The position numbers were made by a program, and so were the translations under genes. Below are positions 50,621 through 58,799 of a stretch of 64,000 nt of DNA, in pieces (position 1 is the first letter of the stretch; each line of letters begins with the position of its first letter). Below the pieces are notes generated by a model. It ran no database searches, was not told the DNA's origin, and saw nothing but the letters and a program-made list of their open reading frames with translations. This stretch comes from Ruminococcaceae bacterium P7. GTDB lineage: Bacteria > Bacillota > Clostridia > Oscillospirales > Acutalibacteraceae. The stretch covers positions 124,001-188,000 of the forward strand of contig FMUA01000002.1 in assembly GCA_900100595.1 (NCBI GenBank). The letters run 5' to 3'.

Positions 50621-53398
50621 TTAGCTGGCTGCGTGCTTCTGGATGTAGGTAACGTCGGTAATATCAACATTGCCGTCCGAATAGAAGTCTGCTACCTGAG
50701 TCTGGTCGGTGTTGAACAGAACGATCTCCGCAATCTTCTGCTGAATCATCGTCGCGTCCGAAACATTGACCATACCGTCGAAGTTGACGTCGCCCTTGAT
50801 GCGGTCAGTCTTGCCGTTGGGCATATTCAGCGTCATGTTATAGACCTTGCTCTCGGTGAAGCCTGCCTGCTTGTTGAGCTTCTGGTCAACGCTGTGGTCG
50901 ACAACATAGCCTGTCTTGCCGGCGGTGTTCTTGACGCCGAGGTTGATCAGGTTCATGTTGACGGTCGTGTCGCCCGAACCGATGATATCGAAGGTCAGGG
51001 TGACAAAGTCTCTCTGAGTCTTGAAGTTGAGGGTGCCGAGTGTGGAGAAGTTGCCCTTGACGGTACCCTTTGTTTTCTCCAGAACAACCGCATCGTCACC
51101 CGCGAACGGCATTGCGACGTCGAGATCGGAAGCCAGTCTGAGCTTGTTGGTGTCATAGGTCAGCTCCCACTGTGCGCTGAGCACCTTGTAGACGGAGGAC
51201 AGCTGGAACGCTACGGTCACCTGAGTGGAATCATTGAGCTGTCTGGTGGCGGCATTGAAGAAGTTCGAGGTGGTCTTGAGGTTGATCTTGCCGCCGACGT
51301 TGCCGCTGTTGCCGAATCTGGTCTTGGTCGCGTAGGTGAAATCGGAGAAGCCCGACTGCGCCTTGACGTTCTGGATAGTGCTGTTGTCTACCAGATAAAC
51401 GGTGCTGGTCAGACCGAGAATCGAAACATTGAGGTTGACGTTCGCGGTACCCTTGGCGAGTACGTCGAAGGTCGCTCTGACAAATACCTTCTCGGTGGAG
51501 AACGTGTCATTGATGAAGCTGGAGTTGGTACCCTTGATGGTGCCGCTTGTCTTTTCGTTTGTCTCAGCGCCTGTGGAGTTCGGCATCATCTCGCCTGTAG
51601 CCGACTTGTTGAAGCGCAGCTTGGAGGTGTCATAGGTGAGCGTCCACTCGGAGTTGAGAATCTTTTTGTTGGACTGGAGCACATATTCAACGGTGACCTG
51701 AGATTCCGAAGCGGCGACTACCTTGGTCGCTGTCGGGAACAGGTTCGAGGTCGCGTTGACGGTCAGGTCGGTAGCGGGCTGGCTGACAGAGCCGTTGACA
51801 ACGCTCGCGGTACCCGTGATGTTGTTGTTGCTGAAGCCTGACTGTGAGGAAATATTCTGCTTTGTGCCGTTCTTGACAGCGTTCGCGTACTGGAGCTTGC
51901 CCGAGCTGATGTAGCCGACGGAAAGCTCGTCCACGGTGAGGTTGACATCCGCGTAGCCCTTGCCGATGACCTCAAACTCCGCCTGAACAAACGGCTTGGA
52001 GGTGGTGAAGTTGGCGAGGTTGGTGATGTTGGAGAATACGCCGTATACGGTATTGCCCGACTGGTTGGTGGTGCCGTTGAGGTTCGGGCAGATCTCGTCC
52101 ACGGCGGTCTTGAGTCTGAGCTTGGAGGAATCGTAGGTGAGGTTCCACTGCGCGTTGACAATGTTCATCGCGGACTTCATGTCGTAGGTAACGGTAACGA
52201 TGTTCTCGGTCGCCTTGACGGAGCCGCTGCCGAACAGGTTGGAGTTCGCGGTTACGATGGTGTCGTTGGTGGGCTGGGTTACGGGCTGGGTTACGGGCTG
52301 GGTTACGGGCTGCGTTACAGGCTGGGTAACGGGCTGTGTCACAGGCTGCGTTACGGGCTGGGTTACGGGAACCTGTCCGCCCTTGCCGATGCTCGCGAGG
52401 GGCACGGTGATTTCATCAACGTCGTCCTTCTCGTGAGAGGTACTGGGATCGTTTCCGTAATCGCCGGTAACGTTGTCGACCATTGAGAGGTCGAACGGAC
52501 AGCAGTCAAGAACCGATTCGCCTCTGCCGCAAAGAGTCATCGCGCCGACGCCTCTGGATGTGAGGTCGCTTGCCGTGATGCCGAGAGCGGAGAAGGGAAT
52601 CTTGATCTCATAGAATGAGTCATACTTTGTGTCGTGTGTGCCCTTGCTGCCCTTGTAGGTCTTGTAATCAACCCAGTCAGCGCTGTCAGAGCTTACGTCG
52701 GTGGGGCTGTCGGAATTGTTAAGACCCCAGATGCTGCTGCAGACGTTGCCGTCAGCCATCTTGTACTCGATGCCCTCTGTCTTGAAGCTGCCGCAGTGAG
52801 TGGTGTAATCGGTGTTGCCCGAAGCGTCCGCAACGGTGAAGTGACCGGGAACGCCCGCGCCTGGCTTTGCGCTCATGTAGAACAGATGGTCAACGTGGGT
52901 CTTGTAATCGACCTGATCGCCCCAGATGTACTTGCCGTCTGTTACCTTACCGGTCAGACCTGTGGAGGACGGGTTTACGCTGAGGGCGAGAATCATGTGA
53001 AGGTCGCCGATCTTACCGCCGTCCATCAGGGAAGCGTCGCCTGCGTTCTGCCATGTGTCGGTCGTATTGACATACTGCATACCGATGTACAGGTTGGAGC
53101 TGTCCCAGCTGGCAAACAGCGCGTAGGCGTCGATCAGGCAGTTTTCGTGAGAGCCCTTCCAATGGTTGGCGCAATCCCATGCCGTGCTGGTGGCAACAAG
53201 CATGTCCTCCGACCAGTCGGATAAATCGCCGTCAATTGTGATGTTTCCTGCTTTACCGACCTTCCCGCCCGGGTTGGTGGCATAATGGCTCGCGAGCGTG
53301 CCCGCGGCGCTGGCAGTGACAGAGAATGCCACTGCGATTGTGGACATCAGCATCAGCGCAACAAGAAAAATGCTGATGAACTTTTTTGAGTTTCTCAT
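50621..53398 (-). CDS. Secreted scaffoldin-like protein: sugar-binding domain, three cohesin-like modules, dockerin
   Basis: 925 residues from ATG 53398 (AGGAGG upstream). Signal peptide 1-~32; CBM9/DOMON-like domain about 45-335 (ITIDGDLSDW); eight VTQP repeats 345-376; three related cohesin-like modules at about 380-545, 546-705 and 706-860, each with a WxLTYD(S/T)(S/N)KLR(L/F) strand; type I dockerin 868-925 with two calcium loops, DVNFDGMVNVSD and DFYSDGNVDITD. The dockerin should dock it to a cohesin elsewhere. Whether its own modules bind dockerins is unproven; similar modules also occur in adhesins. Confidence 0.88.
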   Translation of the reverse strand: MRNSKKFISIFLVALMLMSTIAVAFSVTASAAGTLASHYATNPGGKVGKAGNITIDGDLSDWSEDMLVATSTAWDCANHWKGSHENCLIDAYALFASWDSSNLYIGMQYVNTTDTWQNAGDASLMDGGKIGDLHMILALSVNPSSTGLTGKVTDGKYIWGDQVDYKTHVDHLFYMSAKPGAGVPGHFTVADASGNTDYTTHCGSFKTEGIEYKMADGNVCSSIWGLNNSDSPTDVSSDSADWVDYKTYKGSKGTHDTKYDSFYEIKIPFSALGITASDLTSRGVGAMTLCGRGESVLDCCPFDLSMVDNVTGDYGNDPSTSHEKDDVDEITVPLASIGKGGQVPVTQPVTQPVTQPVTQPVTQPVTQPVTQPVTQPTNDTIVTANSNLFGSGSVKATENIVTVTYDMKSAMNIVNAQWNLTYDSSKLRLKTAVDEICPNLNGTTNQSGNTVYGVFSNITNLANFTTSKPFVQAEFEVIGKGYADVNLTVDELSVGYISSGKLQYANAVKNGTKQNISSQSGFSNNNITGTASVVNGSVSQPATDLTVNATSNLFPTATKVVAASESQVTVEYVLQSNKKILNSEWTLTYDTSKLRFNKSATGEMMPNSTGAETNEKTSGTIKGTNSSFINDTFSTEKVFVRATFDVLAKGTANVNLNVSILGLTSTVYLVDNSTIQNVKAQSGFSDFTYATKTRFGNSGNVGGKINLKTTSNFFNAATRQLNDSTQVTVAFQLSSVYKVLSAQWELTYDTNKLRLASDLDVAMPFAGDDAVVLEKTKGTVKGNFSTLGTLNFKTQRDFVTLTFDIIGSGDTTVNMNLINLGVKNTAGKTGYVVDHSVDQKLNKQAGFTESKVYNMTLNMPNGKTDRIKGDVNFDGMVNVSDATMIQQKIAEIVLFNTDQTQVADFYSDGNVDITDVTYIQKHAAS
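52271..52366 (-). repeat. 12-bp coding tandem repeat (VTQP x 8)
   Basis: Eight near-identical 12-base units encode a Pro/Thr linker between the sugar-binding domain and the cohesin-like modules. Such linkers are flexible, often glycosylated, and prone to length change. Confidence 0.95.
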
Positions 53399-53481
53399 GT
53401 TAATTAAACCTCCTAAATAATGCAAAATAAAGCATTATAAATTACCAATTTAATTATAAACAATTTTGCCTGAAAACTCAA

Positions 53482-53523
53482 CAAAAAAATAAGATGTGCA
53501 ATGTTTTTGTCACATTGCACATC
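53482..53523 (-). terminator. Terminator of spoVM
   Basis: GATGTGCAATGT/ACATTGCACATC perfect 12-bp stem, then TTATTTTTTTG leftward. Confidence 0.92.
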
Positions 53524-53557
53524 TGCAAATAGCTGAGTTTGTTAATAATAACGATAG

Positions 53558-53650
53558 TCAGCTGCAGCTTTGCTTTTCCTTTTTGATGCCGAACAGCTTC
53601 CTGAGCAATCCCGCGATCAGTTTCGGGTTCTCGATAAGTACTACCTTCAT
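53558..53650 (-). CDS. spoVM: SpoVM, membrane-curvature-sensing coat anchor peptide (30 aa)
   Basis: Aligns without gaps to the 26-residue Bacillus SpoVM: Met1-Lys2, Ile6, Pro9-Lys10, Gly14, Arg17 and Gly21 are all in register, in an amphipathic helix (PKLIAGLLRKLFGIKKEK). SpoVM inserts in the convex forespore membrane and anchors SpoIVA. GGAGG precedes ATG 53650 by seven bases. Four extra residues at the carboxy end include a Cys. It is short enough to be missed by gene finders. spoIVA lies about 4.8 kb away. Confidence 0.88.
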   Translation of the reverse strand: MKVVLIENPKLIAGLLRKLFGIKKEKQSCS

Positions 53651-53654
53651 ACAA

Positions 53655-53798
53655 TTACCTCCGAATACAAGTAATGCTGACGAATACCAGCGCGGCTGCC
53701 GCCACGACAAGCACCCATCTGGTCGGCAACAGCGACGCTGTCAGAAGTCCCAGCCCGAAGAATATCGAGGCGCGGACCTTGTGTTTCCTGCATCTCAC
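53655..53798 (-). CDS. 47-residue membrane protein upstream of spoVM
   Basis: Start GTG 53798 after AAGGGTG; stop is four bases before the spoVM ATG, so both are on one transcript and this frame contains the spoVM ribosome binding site. A basic amino terminus (MRCRKHKVR) is followed by two hydrophobic segments (SIFFGLGLLTASLL and VLVVAAAALVFVSI) separated by Pro-Thr-Arg-Trp, ending CIRR. No family name recalled; role in sporulation only inferred from the neighbour. Confidence 0.6.
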   Translation of the reverse strand: MRCRKHKVRASIFFGLGLLTASLLPTRWVLVVAAAALVFVSITCIRR

Positions 53799-53842
53799 TC
53801 TATCACCCTTTACTATTTTACGCACGGAAAGCCGTTGTGTGC

Positions 53843-53871
53843 TTGCAATTTATTGAAGAATACAGTATGAT
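53843..53871 (+). promoter_or_regulatory. Promoter of the RluA-type gene
   Basis: TTGCAA (53843-53848), 17-base spacer, TATGAT (53866-53871). Transcription would start about ten bases before the start codon. Confidence 0.65.
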
Positions 53872-53887
53872 AGAAACGGTGATAGGA

Positions 53888-54844
53888 ATGAGAACACTGG
53901 AAATCGGAAAAAACGACGCGGGTCAGCGTCTGGATAAATTTTTGCAGAAGCGCTTCAAAACCATGCCCAAGCCGATGATGTACATGTACATCCGCAAGAA
54001 GTGCGTCAAGCGCAACGGCAAAAAGTGCGATATCGACGTCATGCTGCAGGATGGCGACGTGCTGACTTTCTATATCAAAGACGAGTTCTTTGAGCAGAGC
54101 GAGAAAAAGAACTACGAGTTCCTCAAGGCGCCGGCGAAGCTCGAGATCGTCTATGAGGACGAAAATATTCTGCTGCTCGACAAAAAGCCCGGGGTGATCG
54201 TCCATCCCGACAAGAGCTATCACTTTGATTCTCTCGTCGCGCGGGTGCAGCACTACCTCTATGACAAGGGCGAATACGACCCCGAAGCGGAGCAGGCTTT
54301 TTCTCCTGCCCTTGTCAACCGCATCGACCGCAACACGGGCGGCATCGTCATCGCCGCGAAAAACGCCGAAAGCCTGCGGATCCTCAACCTCAAAATGAAA
54401 ACCCGCGAGCTGGGAAAATACTACCTCTGTCTAATGCATGGCAAGCCGAAGCAGGACAGCGGCATCCTGACGGGCTACATCACGAAAAACGAGAGTCAAA
54501 ACAAGGTGACGGTACTCAGCCGCCCGACGGACGGCGCCAAGGAAATCCGCACCCAGTACAAAATTCTCGATTCCGACGGGCAGTACAGTCTTGCGGAAAT
54601 CGAGCTGCTGACGGGCAGGACGCACCAGATCCGCGCACACATGGCGTCGATCGGCTGTCCGCTGGTCGGCGACACGAAGTACGGCAAAAACAAAAAAGCG
54701 CCCGACGGCTTCCGACGGCAGGCGCTCTACAGCTACAAGCTGAAATTCAGCTTTACGGAGGACGCGGGGATTCTCGCATACCTCGACGGAAAAGAATTTG
54801 AAGTGAAAGAGGTCTGGTTCCGCGATTGGCTGCGTAACCACTAA
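53888..54844 (+). CDS. RluA-family 23S rRNA/tRNA pseudouridine synthase
   Basis: 318 residues. S4-like RNA-binding domain at 1-~75 (GQRLDKFLQKRF), then the catalytic domain with HPDKSYHF, the Asp-bearing VNRIDRNTGGIVIAAK and the LLTGRTHQIRAHMASIG block. RluC/RluD-like; exact target uridines unknown. Start ATG 53888 chosen as the last before the S4 domain. Its stop overlaps the convergent pgeF stop. Confidence 0.92.
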   Translation: MRTLEIGKNDAGQRLDKFLQKRFKTMPKPMMYMYIRKKCVKRNGKKCDIDVMLQDGDVLTFYIKDEFFEQSEKKNYEFLKAPAKLEIVYEDENILLLDKKPGVIVHPDKSYHFDSLVARVQHYLYDKGEYDPEAEQAFSPALVNRIDRNTGGIVIAAKNAESLRILNLKMKTRELGKYYLCLMHGKPKQDSGILTGYITKNESQNKVTVLSRPTDGAKEIRTQYKILDSDGQYSLAEIELLTGRTHQIRAHMASIGCPLVGDTKYGKNKKAPDGFRRQALYSYKLKFSFTEDAGILAYLDGKEFEVKEVWFRDWLRNH

Positions 54845-55671
54845 ATCAGACACATCAGCGCGGACATCGTTCCGCGCTTTCCTTTTGTCGCGCGGTGACT
54901 CCAGAGCAGGTCTCTGTTGCAGTTGGTACAGAGGTCGGACAGCGTGATGTTCTCCGCCTTCACCCCTGCCGCGACGAGAATCTGACGGTTCGCCTCCAAC
55001 AGATCAAGCATATATTTGCCCCCGTCCTTGGGGAAAACGAACTTGTCGGTATTGAGGTCGGTCAAGGCGAGAAAATGCGCGGCGCACGGCTCGTCGACCT
55101 CATAGCAGCAGACCGAAATTGCGGGTCCGACGGCGGCGACGATGTTTTCGGGCTTGGTGCCGTAGTACTCCCCCATCTTCTTGACGACCTTTTCTCCGAT
55201 TCTGCCGACGGTACCTCTCCAGCCCGCGTGCGCCAGACCGATCGCCTTGTTCCCGGTATCGACAAAAAACAGCGGCGTGCAGTCGGCGTAGTAGGTGACG
55301 AGCGTCACACCCTTTTCGTTGGTGATCAGTCCGTCGACGCTCTCGAGGTCGCGGGGCTTGTAGATACCCGTTCCGCGGTTCTCCCGCGTCACCGCGCGGA
55401 CAAAGGTGTGATGATCCTGCGCCGAAGCGGTCAGACTCTCAAATTCAAAGCCTGCGCTCTGACAGAGCCTTTTATAGTTCTCGGTCACGCGGTCGGGATT
55501 GTCGCCGCGGTTGAAAGCGAGGTTCATCGAGGTGAACTCTCCCTCCGATACGCCGCCCAAACGGGTGGAAAAGGCGTGGCGGATGAATTTTAATTCCGAC
55601 AAGGAATTATATGTTAAAAATGGTACGCTGTCGGCGTTGTGAAGCCGCATGGTCTGAGATTGAAAATTCAA
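54841..55671 (-). CDS. pgeF: Peptidoglycan editing factor PgeF (YfiH/LACC1 family)
   Basis: 276 residues. SAQDHHTFVRAV, DGLITNEKGV, YYADCTPLFF with metal Cys, and GLAHAGWRGTVGRI carry the zinc-site His/Cys set; GPAISVCCYEV follows. YfiH proteins edit peptidoglycan precursors (L-Ser/L-Ala) or act on purine nucleosides. Start is TTG 55671 with GGAGG upstream; the next internal ATG lacks one. Confidence 0.92.
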   Translation of the reverse strand: MNFQSQTMRLHNADSVPFLTYNSLSELKFIRHAFSTRLGGVSEGEFTSMNLAFNRGDNPDRVTENYKRLCQSAGFEFESLTASAQDHHTFVRAVTRENRGTGIYKPRDLESVDGLITNEKGVTLVTYYADCTPLFFVDTGNKAIGLAHAGWRGTVGRIGEKVVKKMGEYYGTKPENIVAAVGPAISVCCYEVDEPCAAHFLALTDLNTDKFVFPKDGGKYMLDLLEANRQILVAAGVKAENITLSDLCTNCNRDLLWSHRATKGKRGTMSALMCLI

Positions 55672-55693
55672 GGGGCATCCTCCATAATTCTAC

Positions 55694-55722
55694 TTGAAAG
55701 TAAGGTTCAGTTATGATACAAT
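55694..55722 (+). promoter_or_regulatory. Promoter of the Cys-rich small gene
   Basis: TTGAAA (55694-55699), 17-base spacer, TACAAT (55717-55722). Confidence 0.75.
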
Positions 55723-55741
55723 AAACCTGTTGAGGTGATTG

Positions 55742-55951
55742 ATGATGAAAAACAAGCTGTTCGGCAGAAATATTGTGCCCGACTGTTCCTACTGCAACAA
55801 TTCCTATTTTGAAAACGGCAGGATGAACTGCCGCAAGGGCAGGCAGATTCAGGACGCGAAATGCAAGGCGTTCGACTATGACCCGCTGCTCCGCGTTCCC
55901 AGAAGCATCACCCTGAGAGGCACCTTTTCTCCCGAGGATTTTAAACTATAA
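55742..55951 (+). CDS. Small four-cysteine protein, probable zinc ribbon
   Basis: 69 residues, not recognised. CSYC and two later Cys (MNCRKG, AKCKAF) could bind one zinc. The ending VPRSITLRGTFSPEDFKL looks like a conserved tail. TGAGGTG lies upstream of tandem ATG codons at 55742 and 55745; either could be used. Its 3' untranslated region contains MITE copy 2 before the terminator at 56137. Confidence 0.75.
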   Translation: MMKNKLFGRNIVPDCSYCNNSYFENGRMNCRKGRQIQDAKCKAFDYDPLLRVPRSITLRGTFSPEDFKL

Positions 55952-55959
55952 TAGCTTAT

Positions 55960-56120
55960 GGGAATCTCTAATAATTCAATGTCGTGCAGAAGTGCGGAAG
56001 ATTTATGGCAGAATGTTGTCAAAACGCCGCAGGAATACTGACGTATTTCAAGGAGTTTTGGCAAGATTATGCCGTGAAGATTTCGTGCTTATGCGCGGTA
56101 GGGAATTTTTAGAGGTTCCC
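55960..56120. mobile_element. 161-bp MITE, copy 2
   Basis: Same ends, length and orientation as copy 1, differing at about five positions. Flanked by a perfect 4-bp repeat TTAT (55956-55959 and 56121-56124). The different target duplications show independent insertion rather than segmental duplication. Confidence 0.9.
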
Positions 56121-56136
56121 TTATCTGCCATAACGA

Positions 56137-56166
56137 AGCGCCAATCTCATGATTGGCGCTTTTTAT
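56137..56166 (+). terminator. Terminator after the Cys-rich gene and MITE copy 2
   Basis: AGCGCCAATC/GATTGGCGCT perfect stem, then TTTTATTAT rightward. It may also stop the convergent beta-propeller gene. Confidence 0.82.
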
Positions 56167-56170
56167 TATA

Positions 56171-58174
56171 CTATTTATACTGCACACAGTCAATATCGGA
56201 ATCGTATCCCAGCATATAAATCATATCGCCCACATAGACGCAGCGGTCTACGGTCGAATAGCGGAACACATCCGATACATACTCGTCGACGATGTTGATT
56301 TTTCCGCCGTCCACGCAGAAATTGATAACGCCCGAGCGGTTCTCAATCTTGCGGGTTTCATAATAGGCGTCGTCCCATGCGTTCCAATCCGAATAGCTGT
56401 AGGGAATCGTGTAATCGCCGCGCTCGAAATTCACCAGCAGCGCCTTGGGATTGTACTGCACATCGGAGTAATAGTTCTTGAACACCTTGGTGTCGAGCAC
56501 CTTGGGATTGTTCTTGTCGCTCACGTCGAAGGTGACGATTTTCAGGCCCTCCTGAATCTCCATCTCCCGGCCCTCGTCCTCGGTGTGATAGCCGATGCCG
56601 AGCACGGTGTTTTCATCAATGGGAACGAGCATCGAGGAAAATCCGCTGATTTTGACCTCGCCTGTGATGACGGGAGTGGTCGGGTCGGTCAGGTCGATCA
56701 CAAACAGCGGGTCTGTCTGCTCATAGGTGATGACGTAGGCGGTATTCTCCATGTAGCGCACCGCCTTGATGCTCTCGTCAGGCGCAAATCCCGTGACCTC
56801 ACCAACGGGATTCAGCTCGCCGTCGAGGACATAGAGATTGTTCACCTGATAATAATTGTCGTCATAGGAGGTGGTGGCAATGCGGAGATAGCCGTTGTAT
56901 TCATCAAGCGAATACTGGTTGTTGACGGTTCCGCTGACGCTGCCGCTCGCCTTGACCTCCAGCCCGTCGGTCAGGCTGATTTTGACCAGCTGCGTGCGGT
57001 CAGCCGTCGGCACCGCAGCCCATGAGCGGCTGATTGCGTTGGTCATCAAATCGTTGTAGACACGCGGCTCGTACTCGGTCGCCATAACGTAAAGATTATC
57101 CTGATTGCAGTAAATCTGCTGCGCGGAGCCGAGGACGGACTTGGAATCCCTGCACTCTCCCTTATCGGTATCGATGCTGCCAACGGTGAGGAAAGAGCTT
57201 TCGGTCGGGTTCTCGACCGCGTAGATGCTGTCCGCGGGCACCTCGTCAAAGGTCGCGTTATTTGTTTCGTAGTCCCTGCAGATCATCGGGATCGTGTTTC
57301 TGTCCGTCGCGTACTGCGTCGTCACCACATACAGCATACCGTCGATCATGCGCGAGGAGCAGTAATAGCCGCTCTGGACAAAATCATGGGACAGGGTGAT
57401 ATGGCTGATATCGGAAATATCATAGAGCCGAACCTCCGTCCGCTCATTGGGCAGAGAGTAATCCACATCAGCGTAGCTGTAGCCCTGTGACAGGACGATC
57501 AGCCGGTCGCCGTGCAGATAAAATTCCTCAAAATAACTGCTGTCCATGCTGTCGCTCCGTACCGCCGCGACCTGAGCAGAATCCTTTCCCTTTGCTTCAT
57601 ATACGCGGATTTCCTGCGCGTCGGAAAGATGATAGATATACTTGCCGTCGGTCTTGACGGTGTCAGCTTCGTCAACGCCCGTGTACTGCACATAGGTGTC
57701 ATTGTGCGCGGCTCCGCTTGAACCGCCTGATTTACTCGAGCTGCCCGAACTGTTGGAGCTGACCGCCCCGTCGTCTGCCGCGAATTCCTCGATCGCGTAT
57801 TTTTCCAGACCGTTGCGGCTGCCGTTCAGCCTTTCATTGAATTTGAGGGTATTATCCAGCGCGGAACGCACCTCGTCGCGGCTGTTGAACTGCGTCAGCT
57901 TGGCGGTTCCCGCGATGGTCACGGGTGTTCCGACCTGAATCGGTCGGTTGCCGAGAATCATCGTCACGGCAATCGCCGCGGCGGTGATGACCGCCACGCT
58001 CGCGACAGCGGCGGAGGTGATACCGATCACCAGTCCTTTTTTACTCTTTTTCTTCTCCTTTATCGGCTCGACGCCCTGCAGCTGACGCAGCACCGACTGC
58101 TCGTTGATCTCTGCGGGAGCGTTCACGCCGTCGGACGAGAATTGATCCTTAATAAAGTCAAAATCATTTTTCAT
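56171..58174 (-). CDS. Membrane-anchored beta-propeller domain protein
   Basis: 667 residues from ATG 58174 (TTGGAG upstream). Cytoplasmic amino terminus 1-~50, one membrane helix (~52-78), then a Ser/Gly-rich linker and a large outer domain of the secreted beta-propeller (PF09826) type, with YVQYTGVDEADTVKTDGKYI and many repeated blades. It follows an ECF sigma gene by five bases; the layout recalls sigma/anti-sigma pairs, with the short cytoplasmic part as possible sigma-binding segment. That role is inferred only. Confidence 0.82.
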   Translation of the reverse strand: MKNDFDFIKDQFSSDGVNAPAEINEQSVLRQLQGVEPIKEKKKSKKGLVIGITSAAVASVAVITAAAIAVTMILGNRPIQVGTPVTIAGTAKLTQFNSRDEVRSALDNTLKFNERLNGSRNGLEKYAIEEFAADDGAVSSNSSGSSSKSGGSSGAAHNDTYVQYTGVDEADTVKTDGKYIYHLSDAQEIRVYEAKGKDSAQVAAVRSDSMDSSYFEEFYLHGDRLIVLSQGYSYADVDYSLPNERTEVRLYDISDISHITLSHDFVQSGYYCSSRMIDGMLYVVTTQYATDRNTIPMICRDYETNNATFDEVPADSIYAVENPTESSFLTVGSIDTDKGECRDSKSVLGSAQQIYCNQDNLYVMATEYEPRVYNDLMTNAISRSWAAVPTADRTQLVKISLTDGLEVKASGSVSGTVNNQYSLDEYNGYLRIATTSYDDNYYQVNNLYVLDGELNPVGEVTGFAPDESIKAVRYMENTAYVITYEQTDPLFVIDLTDPTTPVITGEVKISGFSSMLVPIDENTVLGIGYHTEDEGREMEIQEGLKIVTFDVSDKNNPKVLDTKVFKNYYSDVQYNPKALLVNFERGDYTIPYSYSDWNAWDDAYYETRKIENRSGVINFCVDGGKINIVDEYVSDVFRYSTVDRCVYVGDMIYMLGYDSDIDCVQYK

Positions 58175-58179
58175 CGCAA

Positions 58180-58680
58180 TCACTCCAAAAACTGTCTCAT
58201 TTTGCCGAGCGCGCGCGACAGCCGCGAGCGCACCGTGGCGGGCTTCATACAGAACAGGGCGGCGATCTCATTGCTGTTGTAGCCTGCCACCACGCTGAGC
58301 AGCACGATGTCCCTGTCCTCGGTGCTCAGACTGTCCAGCGCTTCACTCAGCTCGCTGCGGACGTAGGTGCTGTCGGGAACCAGATGGCGGTTCTCGTCGA
58401 TCTCCACGAATTCCAGCTTTGCCTTCCTGCGGATGATCGCACAGCACTCGCGGTACAGGATGCGGAACAGCCATGAGGAAAATGCCGCTTCGTTCTTGAC
58501 GGACGCTATTCCCATATACGCCTGCGTCACACTCGCCGAAACCGCGTCCTTCGCGTCCTCAGCGGAACGCAGCTTATAGTACGCGTAGCGGTAAAGGCTG
58601 TCCTTGTATTGTATGTAAAGGCTCGCGAAAGCCTCCTTGTCGCCCGCACGGGCTTTTTTTACCAATAATTGATTGTCCAT
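58180..58680 (-). CDS. ECF-type sigma factor
   Basis: 166 residues from ATG 58680 (TTGGAGG upstream). Region 2: FASLYIQYKDSLYRYAYYKL and SSWLFRILYRECCAIIRR; region 4: LSTEDRDIVLLSVVAGYNSN then IAALFCMKPATVRSRLSRAL. Likely responds to an envelope signal sensed by the co-transcribed membrane protein. No matching autoregulated promoter identified with certainty upstream. Confidence 0.9.
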   Translation of the reverse strand: MDNQLLVKKARAGDKEAFASLYIQYKDSLYRYAYYKLRSAEDAKDAVSASVTQAYMGIASVKNEAAFSSWLFRILYRECCAIIRRKAKLEFVEIDENRHLVPDSTYVRSELSEALDSLSTEDRDIVLLSVVAGYNSNEIAALFCMKPATVRSRLSRALGKMRQFLE

Positions 58681-58756
58681 TTCAGGCCTCCAACGATATC
58701 GTTCACTCATATAGTGTCGAAATACGGGCGAAGTGTTGCATGGGAAAATGAAAAAT

Positions 58757-58797
58757 TTAAAAGAAAATGAGCGCGCCGAAGCACGCTCACTTTGAAT
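58757..58797 (-). terminator. Terminator of ppa
   Basis: Leftward TGAGCGTGC-TTCG-GCGCGCTCA stem, then TTTTCTTTT. Confidence 0.82.
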
Positions 58798-58799
58798 CT

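Noticed and set aside
52271-52366. Evenly spaced 12-bp repeats that resemble a short array
   Set aside because: They encode the VTQP linker in frame; unit length and absence of spacers exclude a CRISPR array.
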